NCBI RefSeq assembly: GCF_000568815.1
Contig: NZ_CP007201.1
Location: 3,109,654 to 3,173,653 of the forward strand
Length of the DNA stretch: 64,000 nucleotides
Direction: 5' to 3'
Source of the DNA: Sulfurospirillum multivorans DSM 12446
GTDB taxonomy: Bacteria; Campylobacterota; Campylobacteria; Campylobacterales; Sulfurospirillaceae
Part shown: in pieces, positions 38,661 to 47,582 of the stretch
How positions within the stretch are numbered: the first letter of the stretch is position 1
How the letters are laid out: each line of letters begins with the position of its first letter
Notes under the pieces: generated by a model
The model's input: the letters and a program-made list of their open reading frames with translations, nothing else
Database searches by the model: none
Told to the model about the DNA's origin: nothing
Made by a program: the position numbers and the translations under genes

Positions 38661-39875
38661 TTAACCTAAAGGTTCATTGACCTTAATCTCACATTTACTG
38701 CTCGTATCACATTTGATATTCGCATCAAAGTAGAAGATCTTACTCACATCAACTTTGGCATCTTTGAGTTTCAAGAAGGCTTCCATAGCTCTTCCTCCTG
38801 TCGCACAATTGATAATCACCATTTTACCTTTGGGTAATTTTGCTGCCAATTCTGTTGCTTTTAGTTTCCCTGCTTCAATATTGATAGCCCCGTTTATATG
38901 TCCATTCGCATATTCTGCTGCACTTCGTACATCGATAACAGCCACATTTGCGGGTATCTTATCACTGATGATCAGTGCTTTATACCATTCACCGTCTACC
39001 GTTCCTTCATCTTCTCCTAGTTTAATTCCTTCTACGAAGGTATCTTTTTTAGGAGCTGTAGCGACTTCTACTTTTTTAGCGCCTGCGGTAGTTTGCAGTT
39101 TTGCTTCTTTCCATGCGGGGAGTCCACCTGCGTAGACACTCACTTTTGTGTATCCAAGCTCTAGGAGTTTATTCGCAACCACATGGGATTTATGGCATTC
39201 ATAGCCTGCACAGAAGGTAATGATCGGTGTTTTTTTATCGGTAGGAAAACGTCCCATTAGGGCTGGCATCTCTTCATCATTCATGTAAAGAGCTCCTGGG
39301 ATACTCTCTGCCATTGTTTTAGCGTAAGGTCTTGCATCAATCAAGAGGGCACTATTTTTCTTAAAGGCACTCTCAACGACGGGTGTTCCTACTTCAAGGT
39401 AATTTTTACTGGCCCATTCTGGTTCACCTGCTTGGTAAAGTTTTACGTTGGTAAAGCCTTTACTTTTTAGGTGACCTGCAACGATTGGACTTTTTTCACA
39501 ATCCCATCCACCACAGAAGACGATAATCTCTTTATCTTTTGCGACTTTATCCAGTTGTCCTATGTATTTATCAATTTGGGTATCAGGAATATTCAAACTG
39601 GAAGGAATCGTTCCTCCTAAGTATTTTGGGTTAGGACGTGCGTCAATCAAGAGGGCTTTAGCGCCACTTCTGGTTCCATTACCAATCGCTGTTTTTACGT
39701 AAGCGTAATCTACATTTTCAAGTTTAAATTTCTCCATCAAACCTTTTACATGTAACGTGGGTTCATTCAACACTTTTGCACTCGGTGTTGCGCCTGTTGT
39801 CTCGGGTTGATTCGTACATCCTCCTAGTAGCAATCCTGCTACGATCAGGCTACTCGCTATTACTCTTAGTCTCAT
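38661..39875 (-). CDS. Triple-rhodanese lipoprotein, intact copy C
   Basis: 404 residues. The lipoprotein signal ends LLLGGC (Cys20), so it is membrane-attached, probably on the periplasmic side. Three rhodanese domains follow, with active-site cysteines at about 121 (VFCGGWDC), 222 (TFCAGYEC) and 357 (INCATGGR). Such proteins can bind polysulfide sulfur as persulfide, like Sud of Wolinella, and pass it to the reductase. AGGAG precedes the ATG. It follows psrC of operon 2 directly and is identical over its length to copies A and B near operon 1. Confidence 0.85.
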   Translation of the reverse strand: MRLRVIASSLIVAGLLLGGCTNQPETTGATPSAKVLNEPTLHVKGLMEKFKLENVDYAYVKTAIGNGTRSGAKALLIDARPNPKYLGGTIPSSLNIPDTQIDKYIGQLDKVAKDKEIIVFCGGWDCEKSPIVAGHLKSKGFTNVKLYQAGEPEWASKNYLEVGTPVVESAFKKNSALLIDARPYAKTMAESIPGALYMNDEEMPALMGRFPTDKKTPIITFCAGYECHKSHVVANKLLELGYTKVSVYAGGLPAWKEAKLQTTAGAKKVEVATAPKKDTFVEGIKLGEDEGTVDGEWYKALIISDKIPANVAVIDVRSAAEYANGHINGAINIEAGKLKATELAAKLPKGKMVIINCATGGRAMEAFLKLKDAKVDVSKIFYFDANIKCDTSSKCEIKVNEPLG

Positions 39876-39904
39876 TCTCTCTCTCCTTTTTCGGGTTTAA
39901 TACA

Positions 39905-41074
39905 TTAATGCTGAGTGGTTTCATCCAAATTAAATACCTTATCGGCAACATAATATAAAAACAGCGCTAAACCAATACCGCCAAACCCTATGGCAAACTC
40001 TGCCGCTGAGGGAAAATATTCCACAAAGGTGGGAGCGACTTGGTATTCGGCTCGTTTGAGCGTTGTCATAGGATAGAGCAATGTGTCATGCACCAAATCA
40101 TAGCGCATAAAAAAGATGCCCACCATACCTGTTATAGAGGCATAAACGGTGGCTTTAATCGCCTTTGCATTGCTCACTAAAATAACGGTAAACGGTATCA
40201 ACATACCTAAAATCAACTCACCAAACCAGAAATTGGGGTGTTTAATCGCATGAAAAATAGTTGCAGCACGTTCAGGCATATCACCATACAATGCGGTTAA
40301 AATTTTCCATGCTTCAAAAAAGATCAATACGGCTAAAAGCATGCCTAAAATTTTTGAAAGTTTCACAAGCATCACGCTTACTTTTTCAGGAAAATTCATT
40401 TTATAACGAAACCCATACATTAAAAAGATCAAATAACACCCTGTGATCATCGCTGAGAGAATAAAATAGACAGGGTAAAAAACACCGTTGGCAGAAGGAC
40501 GTGAAACCAAAAAGCCAAAAACAGCGCCAAGATTAGAGTGTGCGGCAAGACCCACTAAAAGTCCACAAATACCAAAGATTTTAGAAAAGGTGTGATTCAC
40601 CTTAATCGCTAAAAAGAAAAACTCTAAACAGATAAAGGTCAGATAAAGTCCATAAAGTGTGCCCATCCACCAAATAGCCGAAGTCAAACCTGGGGTTAGG
40701 ACGTTGTAAATCAGCATCGTCATCGGGTGACCGATTTCTAGACCAATAACTGCGAAACCTGAACTGATCGTGATAATAGCACCTGCGATCGCTCGTTTAC
40801 CGATTTGTTGAAACTCAGGAATACCAAAAACGTGTCCGATAGAGGAGATAATACACAAACCTGTGCTAGAGACTACAAAGAAAACGTACATCGCGATCAG
40901 TAATCCCCACGGATGTTGTCTCGTGACATTGTAAACATGATGTCCGTGTAAGATATAGGCAACCGCACCTGCCATAAAAGCGGCAAGAAGCGCTACGGTT
41001 GTCACTGCCATCACCACATTTAGGGGTGTTTTTTCAAAATTAAAGAGTTTTTTCAAAGAGAGTGTTTGCATCAT
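39905..41074 (-). CDS. psrC: PsrC/NrfD-like membrane subunit, operon 2
   Basis: 389 residues with about nine to ten membrane helices of the NrfD family. GLEIGHPMTMLIYNVLTPGL, then SAIWWMGTLYGLYL is a typical quinone-site region (conserved His, and Asn-x-x-Pro). It is closer to the standard NrfD pattern than the operon 1 protein. Anchors PsrB and oxidises menaquinol. Confidence 0.85.
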   Translation of the reverse strand: MMQTLSLKKLFNFEKTPLNVVMAVTTVALLAAFMAGAVAYILHGHHVYNVTRQHPWGLLIAMYVFFVVSSTGLCIISSIGHVFGIPEFQQIGKRAIAGAIITISSGFAVIGLEIGHPMTMLIYNVLTPGLTSAIWWMGTLYGLYLTFICLEFFFLAIKVNHTFSKIFGICGLLVGLAAHSNLGAVFGFLVSRPSANGVFYPVYFILSAMITGCYLIFLMYGFRYKMNFPEKVSVMLVKLSKILGMLLAVLIFFEAWKILTALYGDMPERAATIFHAIKHPNFWFGELILGMLIPFTVILVSNAKAIKATVYASITGMVGIFFMRYDLVHDTLLYPMTTLKRAEYQVAPTFVEYFPSAAEFAIGFGGIGLALFLYYVADKVFNLDETTQH

Positions 41075-41080
41075 AAACTC

Positions 41081-41644
41081 CTACAAGATATAAAATAATT
41101 TTGGTTTCGTACCCAAGTGCTCTTTCACTTGACGGTACTCTTTGTTAGCAAGCAATACAGAAATCTCGCTGTTTGGATCGTCCAAATCACCAAATACCCG
41201 AACTTTTGTTGGGCAGGTTGCTTGACAGGCGGTGGTTGTTTCGCCTGCAGCTAAACGGGTGTCGGAACAGAAGGTACATTTATCAACCGTGTTGGTTCGA
41301 TTATCCACATAACGCGCATCATACGGACATGCGTTGATACAATAGGTACACAAAATACATTTCGTCGGATCCACCATCACCATACCACCTTCGCCATAAT
41401 AGGTTGCATTAGTAGGACAGACTTGCTGACACGGTGCATTTTCACAATGTTGGCATTGACTCGGATGATAGGTTTGTGAAGCGATAGAGATGTTCGGGAA
41501 CTCACCCTCCGCCTCTTTAAAGCCGACCCAAATACGGTAATGATCGGGTAAAAGTAAAACGCCATTCTCTTCTTTACATGCACTTTCACATGCTCTACAA
41601 TTAATACAATTTTTGTAGTTGAGTGCCATTCCATAACGTGCCAT
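41081..41644 (-). CDS. psrB: PsrB-like Fe-S electron-transfer subunit, operon 2
   Basis: 187 residues. Four 4Fe-4S groups: CINCRACESACKEENG, CQHCENAPCQQVCP, CILCTYCINACP, and CTFC with CQATCP. No signal peptide; it is carried out with PsrA. It ends KLFYIL without the tail of the operon 1 protein and starts two bases before the psrA stop region. Standard PsrB length. Confidence 0.88.
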   Translation of the reverse strand: MARYGMALNYKNCINCRACESACKEENGVLLLPDHYRIWVGFKEAEGEFPNISIASQTYHPSQCQHCENAPCQQVCPTNATYYGEGGMVMVDPTKCILCTYCINACPYDARYVDNRTNTVDKCTFCSDTRLAAGETTTACQATCPTKVRVFGDLDDPNSEISVLLANKEYRQVKEHLGTKPKLFYIL

Positions 41645-41646
41645 GA

Positions 41647-43986
41647 TTAAACCTTTCTAATTTCTACGATGGTGTCGTGAAGACAGGTTGATCCGTGCAT
41701 CGGTTCAATGCCATCTTCTATAATAGCCGCGTCATTACCGCCATTGTTGTACCCAAGACTCAGCGCTTTTGAGTACACACCAAAGCCGTGTACAAAAAAG
41801 AGGGTATCGGGTCCAATTTTCTCTGTCGGATACGCTTTAATAGTTGTTTTACCGACTTTACTCGCAACTTCAAGTTTATCGCCAAATTTAATGCCCAGTT
41901 TTTCAGCGACGCGTTTATTGATCCACGCGTAGTTTTGAGGCACAAGATTGAGAAGCAGGCGGTTATTGGAGGTGCCTGATTGGGTAAATTGTGCATGACG
42001 ACCGGTGATAAAGCGAAATTTTCCTGCGGGAATTGCCATCTCGTATTCACTTTTCCAAACAGGCATCGCATCGATTCCTTTTTTAGCAAGAGCAGGAACA
42101 GAACACTCAATTTTGCCTGATGGGGTATTGAATTTCATGTTGCGTACCGAGTAGGCGCGTTTATGCTCAGGATAATACTCATAGTCATTCACACCCACTT
42201 TTTTGAAATACTCATTCATATTGGGATAGAAAACGCCTTTTTCTTTAAGTATATCAGCAGCACCTTCGTACTTGGCAACGGCATTGACATTGAGCTCTGC
42301 TTGATCGTGCGCAAACGGTTTTGTCAGATCAAACTCTGCGTAGACGGTCTCTTCATCATCATCTTCAATCGCTGATTGCACATCTTCGTCGTATTTTTTC
42401 GTAATTTCAAACAGCGGTTTGGTAAGCTTTGCACTCAGCCCTCGCATGATTTCCATCACAGGTTTACTCTCAAACATCGGATCAATCGCTTTGTTGCGTT
42501 GCGCGATGGAAGGCTCAATGCCACCGTACGAAACGACAGGATCGGTGCGCTCTAAATAAGTACACTCAGGTAAGATAACATCACTGAGTATCACCGTATC
42601 GCTTGGCATCGTATCGATCGTGACGACAAGGTCTAGTTTTTTCAGAAACTCTGCTGTTTTAGCATTGTTGGGCATATTTTGCATTGGGTTATGTTTGTAG
42701 TTAAAAAGTGCTCGAATCGGGTAAGGACTTCGATTTTCCAAAACCATATTGCGAAACGCAACCCATGAACCAGAACCGCCCACAACGGCTGCTTCATCTT
42801 TTTCAATGCGTGGTTTGGCTTGGGCGTACATTGGGGCAACGACATCGTGCTCCATAAGTGGCAAGGTTTTACCAAAACAGATACCCCCTTTGACATCGAC
42901 ACCGCCACCAAGGGCTGAAAAGATCGCTTGAGCGCGACGAAGTTGGAAGTCATTTTTAGACCATGTGGTACGGCGACCTTGATAGTAAATGGATTGTGGT
43001 GCATGCGCCATAAAATCGCGCGCTACCTCATAAATATCTTTGGCTTTAATACCTGTGATTTTCTCCGCCCATTCAGGCGTGTAGTTATTGTTTAAAATGT
43101 GGTTTTTATACTCTTCAAAGCCATTGAAATAATTTTCCACAAACGCCTTGTTGTAACGCTCTTCTTTGATGACAACATAGGTGAGTGCCAAGACAAAGGC
43201 TAAGTCGGTTCCCACATTGATGGCAAGCCATTTATCACTTTTTGCAGCAGTGTTGGTAAAACGAGGATCAACCGTAATGAGTTTAGCCCCTCTTCCGTTG
43301 GTGCGTTTAAACATGTCCATCGTGTCAGGTGTTACAATCGCTTCCGCACGATTGGCTCCTGCCATAATGACATACTTGGCGTTGTCCAAATCGGCAATGC
43401 CATACCCTCCAATGGTCAGTGAATACCCAGAAACCGTTGTGGCTAAACAGAGACTTGCGTGGTTGAGAAAATGCGAAGAGCCAAACATCGTAAAGAAGCT
43501 TTTAAAGGTGTGTTCAGCCATACCTTCGCCGGCACAAAAGGCGACTGTGGAGCGGTTATCTTGCTCTTCATCCAAGATTTTGGTGAGTTTTTCATTGATG
43601 TAAGCATAGGCTTCGTCCCAACTGACGCGCTTAAACTTACCACTTCCTTTTTCACCATCGCGAATCAACGGGTATTTGAGTCGATCAGGATCGTACAGAG
43701 CTTGAATGCCCGAATTTCCACGTGCGCAAAGCATATTGCGCGATTTGGGGAACAGTGGGTTTGGATCGAGTTTTTCAACGACACCATTGCGAACATGCGC
43801 AATGGCAGCACATTTATTGACACACATTTCACACAGCGTTGCTATCTTTTTATCTTCATTGCCAACTTTTTTGGCGGGGGTTGCAGCGCTTGCCATCATG
43901 GAAGAGGAACTGATGCTCACTCCACCTGCGATAGACATCGCCACACTCCCTTGAAGAAATCTCCTTCGTGAGATCTCTACTTTCAT
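41647..43986 (-). CDS. psrA: PsrA/PhsA-type polysulfide or thiosulfate reductase, operon 2
   Basis: 779 residues from the ATG at 43986 (AGGAG five bases upstream). The Tat signal is EISRRRFLQGSVAMSIAGG, followed by CEMCVNKCAAIAHVRNG for the Fe-S cluster. NHASLCLATT has the probable Mo-ligand Cys. Later blocks match the operon 1 protein closely (YYQGRRTTWSKNDFQLRR, VTIDTMPSDTVILSDVILPE). By eye the two enzymes are roughly two-thirds identical, so they are old paralogues and may differ in substrate. Confidence 0.87.
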   Translation of the reverse strand: MKVEISRRRFLQGSVAMSIAGGVSISSSSMMASAATPAKKVGNEDKKIATLCEMCVNKCAAIAHVRNGVVEKLDPNPLFPKSRNMLCARGNSGIQALYDPDRLKYPLIRDGEKGSGKFKRVSWDEAYAYINEKLTKILDEEQDNRSTVAFCAGEGMAEHTFKSFFTMFGSSHFLNHASLCLATTVSGYSLTIGGYGIADLDNAKYVIMAGANRAEAIVTPDTMDMFKRTNGRGAKLITVDPRFTNTAAKSDKWLAINVGTDLAFVLALTYVVIKEERYNKAFVENYFNGFEEYKNHILNNNYTPEWAEKITGIKAKDIYEVARDFMAHAPQSIYYQGRRTTWSKNDFQLRRAQAIFSALGGGVDVKGGICFGKTLPLMEHDVVAPMYAQAKPRIEKDEAAVVGGSGSWVAFRNMVLENRSPYPIRALFNYKHNPMQNMPNNAKTAEFLKKLDLVVTIDTMPSDTVILSDVILPECTYLERTDPVVSYGGIEPSIAQRNKAIDPMFESKPVMEIMRGLSAKLTKPLFEITKKYDEDVQSAIEDDDEETVYAEFDLTKPFAHDQAELNVNAVAKYEGAADILKEKGVFYPNMNEYFKKVGVNDYEYYPEHKRAYSVRNMKFNTPSGKIECSVPALAKKGIDAMPVWKSEYEMAIPAGKFRFITGRHAQFTQSGTSNNRLLLNLVPQNYAWINKRVAEKLGIKFGDKLEVASKVGKTTIKAYPTEKIGPDTLFFVHGFGVYSKALSLGYNNGGNDAAIIEDGIEPMHGSTCLHDTIVEIRKV

Positions 43987-44426
43987 CGCGTCTCCTTGTT
44001 CTCTTTTGCCTTTAAGTTTCGTACTTTCAAACGGTGTCAAAAAGTACGTCTTTATAACTCCATTGTAAAGGTTAAATCTTATAAATAACTTACATTTTCG
44101 AAGACAGATTGCCCTAAGAATAGGATATGAGGTGCAAATGCCCTATTTGTCGAAAGATAAAGATTGAAAAAAAATAAAATTTTTTTCTCAAAAGAGGGTA
44201 AAAAGTTAATTTTAATTGACATTTAGTAAATTATTTTTTCACTTTTTATGAAAAAACAGGCAAATAAGTAGTCTATTTTGTTTAAGTTTATTTAACTAAA
44301 TATCTATTTTATCGGGGTTTTTGTTAATTTTACTAATAATTATAATTAGTAAAACGAATTATAATTACGTCAGAATAATAGTTAAATATTTTTTACAATT
44401 ATAACTATAATAACTAATTTATATAA
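43987..44426. promoter_or_regulatory. Upstream region of psr operon 2
   Basis: 440 AT-rich bases without a gene. It holds TTTATTTAACT at 44287-44297 and a 10-bp inverted repeat TTTTACTAAT/ATTAGTAAAA at 44328-44354. The latter may be an operator for the psr operon or the terminator of bioC. Confidence 0.4.
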
Positions 44427-45146
44427 TTAAGCTTTTGAGGGAGTGCCCCAAATGAAAAGAACCTCAAACTCAAGGTAGGCGTGCGGGTAATTTTGAATGA
44501 GCGCCTTGGTTTGTGCTACATTCAAACGTCTTTTTCCGCCACTCACACCACTTTTTTTGATGTAACGAAAGGCGGAGAGATTGTCATCAAAAAAGAGGCG
44601 ATAGGTTTTGATTTCATGTTTACATGTAAAGAAGTTTTCAAACAGATGTATCAATGCTTTGGCGTTAGGTAAGAACGAGGGAAGCCCGCTTACATGGTAG
44701 ATACTTTCAAAGGTTTTATCGGTAAAAATAGCAAACGCGCCCTCTTTACATGTAAGACTCATTTTGGCGATTAACGCCTCAATATCGCTTGCCCATTGCA
44801 ATGCAGACGAGGAGATCAAAAGATCAAACGGTGGGTTGAGGCGAGAGAAAAGTGCAGACGATTCAAAGTCTTCACAGAAAATCTCAACCTCTTTACCTGT
44901 AGGATGCAGGTCACACATGCCTTGCGCACTATCCACACCTGTAAAATGCGTTATCTCCCAAGGAATATTTTTAAAAATAGCCCCACTGCCACACCCCAAA
45001 TCTAAAATGGTTTGAGGCTTTGAAGTAATCTGCGCAATCAAATAACGCGCGATCTCTTGTTGCAACGCGGTATGGTCATCATAACAATGGGCATTTTTGG
45101 AAAATTCTTTGGTATGTTGTGCGATCATTGCGGTTGGGATATCCAC
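44427..45146 (-). CDS. bioC: BioC-like malonyl-ACP O-methyltransferase
   Basis: 239-residue SAM-dependent methyltransferase. Motif I is LDLGCGSGAIF near residue 48; SSSALQWASDIEALI and the C-terminal KSGVSGGKRRL are typical of BioC, which makes the methyl ester that lets fatty-acid synthesis build pimeloyl chains for biotin. No other biotin gene is in view. The start may be the GTG at 45146 or the ATG of MIAQHTKEF six codons later. Contains two TTACATGTAA copies, read as TCK. Confidence 0.7.
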   Translation of the reverse strand: MDIPTAMIAQHTKEFSKNAHCYDDHTALQQEIARYLIAQITSKPQTILDLGCGSGAIFKNIPWEITHFTGVDSAQGMCDLHPTGKEVEIFCEDFESSALFSRLNPPFDLLISSSALQWASDIEALIAKMSLTCKEGAFAIFTDKTFESIYHVSGLPSFLPNAKALIHLFENFFTCKHEIKTYRLFFDDNLSAFRYIKKSGVSGGKRRLNVAQTKALIQNYPHAYLEFEVLFIWGTPSKA

Positions 45147-45348
45147 TCTTTTTTGGAAAAGTATACCCTCCTATGGCTAAAAAATGACTGTTTGATCTTT
45201 ACATGTAAAGCGAAGAAGAAGTGCCAATAGTAGTTTAAGAAATCTTTTCATAGAATTAGGGAGCACACTCAAACGAGCGCGGAAAGATGGCTAAATGACG
45301 TGCGATACACTCTAGGCACTTACAAACATTATAGGAACATTTTAGACC

Positions 45349-47580
45349 ATGCAAAAAAGCCTCATACAACTTCTTTTTACATTTGTCGTGATGGCTGGCT
45401 GCATTGGAGGCTATCTCTCGTTGAACCATTTTTGGCAACCGTTTGAACATAAGATCAAAGATTTGATGCTTGAAAGCCGTGGAGAACTACGAGGCGATGC
45501 GAACATTGTGATCATCGACATTGATGAAAAGAGTCTCAAAGCGCTCGGGCAATGGCCGTGGAGCAGGGATAAAATGGCAAAACTGCTGCAAAACCTTTCC
45601 GACCTTGGTGTTGCGATTATTGGGCTCGATGTTGTGTTTGCTGAGGCGGATAGCAGCTCACCCCAAAAGGTTTTAGCCAAGCTTGGATTGCCGCACAAAG
45701 ATGTACCCGATTACGATGCTATTTTTGCTCAAACCATTGCGGAAACACCCACCGTGGTGGGCTATGTTTTTGCGCTTATGCCTGATTCCATCGCGCCAGA
45801 AGGTCACCCAAAATCTGCGGCAATTATCATCGAGCAAAACCGCCCAGCCCACTCATCGCTTATCAAACCCTACCGCGCCATTTTGAATATTCCAGAAGTT
45901 CAAAAACAGGCGTATTCGAGTGGTTATTTCAACACGATTCCCGATAGCGACGGGATTGTGCGTAGTATTCCTTTGGTGATGGAGTACGATGGAGTGCTCT
46001 ACCCTTCACTCAGCCTTGAAATGGCGCGTATTGCGCTGGGAGAAAAAAAGATTCGCATTGTTTACGACGAAAGTGGGCTTCGCCACATTGAGATGGGAGA
46101 GCATCTTATTCCCACCGATTTTTTTGGACGCTTGATGGTGAATTACCGTGGCAGTCAACACAGCTACGAATACATCTCGGCGATTGATATTTACAACAAC
46201 ACCGTTGATGCTTTACATGTAAAAGATAAAATCGCACTTGTAGGCACCTCGGCAGCAGGACTTTTGGATCTGCGAAGTACCCCGTTTGATAGCGTTTATG
46301 CGGGTGTGGAGGTGCATGCCAACGCAATTGATAACATTTTGCATCAAGACTACATTGCCAAACCAATCTGGACGCGTGGGGTTGATCTTTTGAGCATCGT
46401 CCTGTTCTGTTTCATCACCTTTTCCATTTTGCTTCTTCCGAGTGCTTTTTTCAGCTTTCTGGCGCTCATCGCACTCAATCTGATCATCGTTCTAACCCAC
46501 TACTACAGCATGGTGTATCAAGGAATTTTATTCAATACCCTTTTGCCACTGAGTGCGATCAACACTCTTTTTATCATCGGACAAGCGATCAACTATTTTC
46601 TAGAGATCAAGCAAAAAGAGCTGATCAAACATAAATTTGCCAGTAAAGTCAGCCCTGCGGTTATGAATAACATTCTTGCAAGCGAGGATGACATCTTACA
46701 AGGCGTGGAAAAAGAGATCACGATCTTTTTCTCTGACGTACGAGGGTTTACCGCGATTTCCGAAGCAGCGGGCAATGCAAAGTCGCTGTTTCACCTGATG
46801 AATGCCTATATGGACCCGATGAGTCAGATTATTATTCGCAGTGGTGGCACGGTCGATAAATTTATTGGCGATGCGATTATGGCGTATTGGAATGCACCCA
46901 TTAGCATGGAAGATCACGCCGATAAAGCCGTCCATGCCGCACTCGAACAGCTCCATCATCTCACATCGCTTAATGCCAAGCTCAAGGCAAATCCTGAGTT
47001 TGCACCCATCGCGTTGATGGCTGAGGCACACAAAATGCCTATCATCGACATTGGCATTGGGATTAACACGGGTGTTGCCATTGTAGGCGAGATGGGAACA
47101 AGCAGTCGCAGCGACTATACCGTCATTGGTGATGCGATCAATCTGGGCTCGCGCCTTGAGTCGCTGTGCAAATACTACCATTCGCACCTTACCATTTCGC
47201 ACCTTACCATTTCGCATTTCACCAAAGCTAAACTCAAAGGTGCTTACCTCTTTCGCTTTTTAGATTTGGTGACCGTCAAAGGCAAACATGAGCCGATCGA
47301 AGTGTGGCAGGTTCACGACTTTGATGCGCCACAAACAGAGCCACTTTACGAAGTCAGTTATGAAGCACTCCAAGAAGAGCTCAGACTTCACCACGAAGCG
47401 ATTGCCCTTTACAAAGAGGCGCATTTTGCTGAAGCGCTCACCTGTTTTGAAGCACTAAATCAAAGAGAGAATAAAACCAATGAAGCCATTTATGGCATCT
47501 ACGCTGAGCGTTGTGCGCATTACATCGCCTTCCCACCTCTTGCATTTAACGGTGTCTTTGTACACACGACTAAAGGATAA
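45349..47580 (+). CDS. CHASE2 membrane sensor-adenylate/guanylate cyclase
   Basis: 743 residues. A first membrane helix (about 8-27), then a periplasmic CHASE2 domain (about 30-330), then three helices (about 343-420), then a class III nucleotide cyclase domain (about 455-640). The metal-binding Asp residues are in FFSDVRGFTAI and KFIGDAIMAYW; YTVIGDAINLGSRLE matches the adenine-selecting region, so cAMP is the likely product. A tail with TPR-like helices follows. It is two bases upstream of the phosphodiesterase/HD-GYP gene. It includes a 15-bp in-frame repeat at 47181-47210. Confidence 0.85.
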   Translation: MQKSLIQLLFTFVVMAGCIGGYLSLNHFWQPFEHKIKDLMLESRGELRGDANIVIIDIDEKSLKALGQWPWSRDKMAKLLQNLSDLGVAIIGLDVVFAEADSSSPQKVLAKLGLPHKDVPDYDAIFAQTIAETPTVVGYVFALMPDSIAPEGHPKSAAIIIEQNRPAHSSLIKPYRAILNIPEVQKQAYSSGYFNTIPDSDGIVRSIPLVMEYDGVLYPSLSLEMARIALGEKKIRIVYDESGLRHIEMGEHLIPTDFFGRLMVNYRGSQHSYEYISAIDIYNNTVDALHVKDKIALVGTSAAGLLDLRSTPFDSVYAGVEVHANAIDNILHQDYIAKPIWTRGVDLLSIVLFCFITFSILLLPSAFFSFLALIALNLIIVLTHYYSMVYQGILFNTLLPLSAINTLFIIGQAINYFLEIKQKELIKHKFASKVSPAVMNNILASEDDILQGVEKEITIFFSDVRGFTAISEAAGNAKSLFHLMNAYMDPMSQIIIRSGGTVDKFIGDAIMAYWNAPISMEDHADKAVHAALEQLHHLTSLNAKLKANPEFAPIALMAEAHKMPIIDIGIGINTGVAIVGEMGTSSRSDYTVIGDAINLGSRLESLCKYYHSHLTISHLTISHFTKAKLKGAYLFRFLDLVTVKGKHEPIEVWQVHDFDAPQTEPLYEVSYEALQEELRLHHEAIALYKEAHFAEALTCFEALNQRENKTNEAIYGIYAERCAHYIAFPPLAFNGVFVHTTKG
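47181..47215 (+). repeat. 15-bp tandem repeat inside the cyclase gene
   Basis: TTCGCACCTTACCAT occurs twice plus five further bases, giving SHLTISHLTISH in the protein. Being a multiple of three, slippage would change length without losing frame. Confidence 0.8.
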
Positions 47581-47582
47581 GT

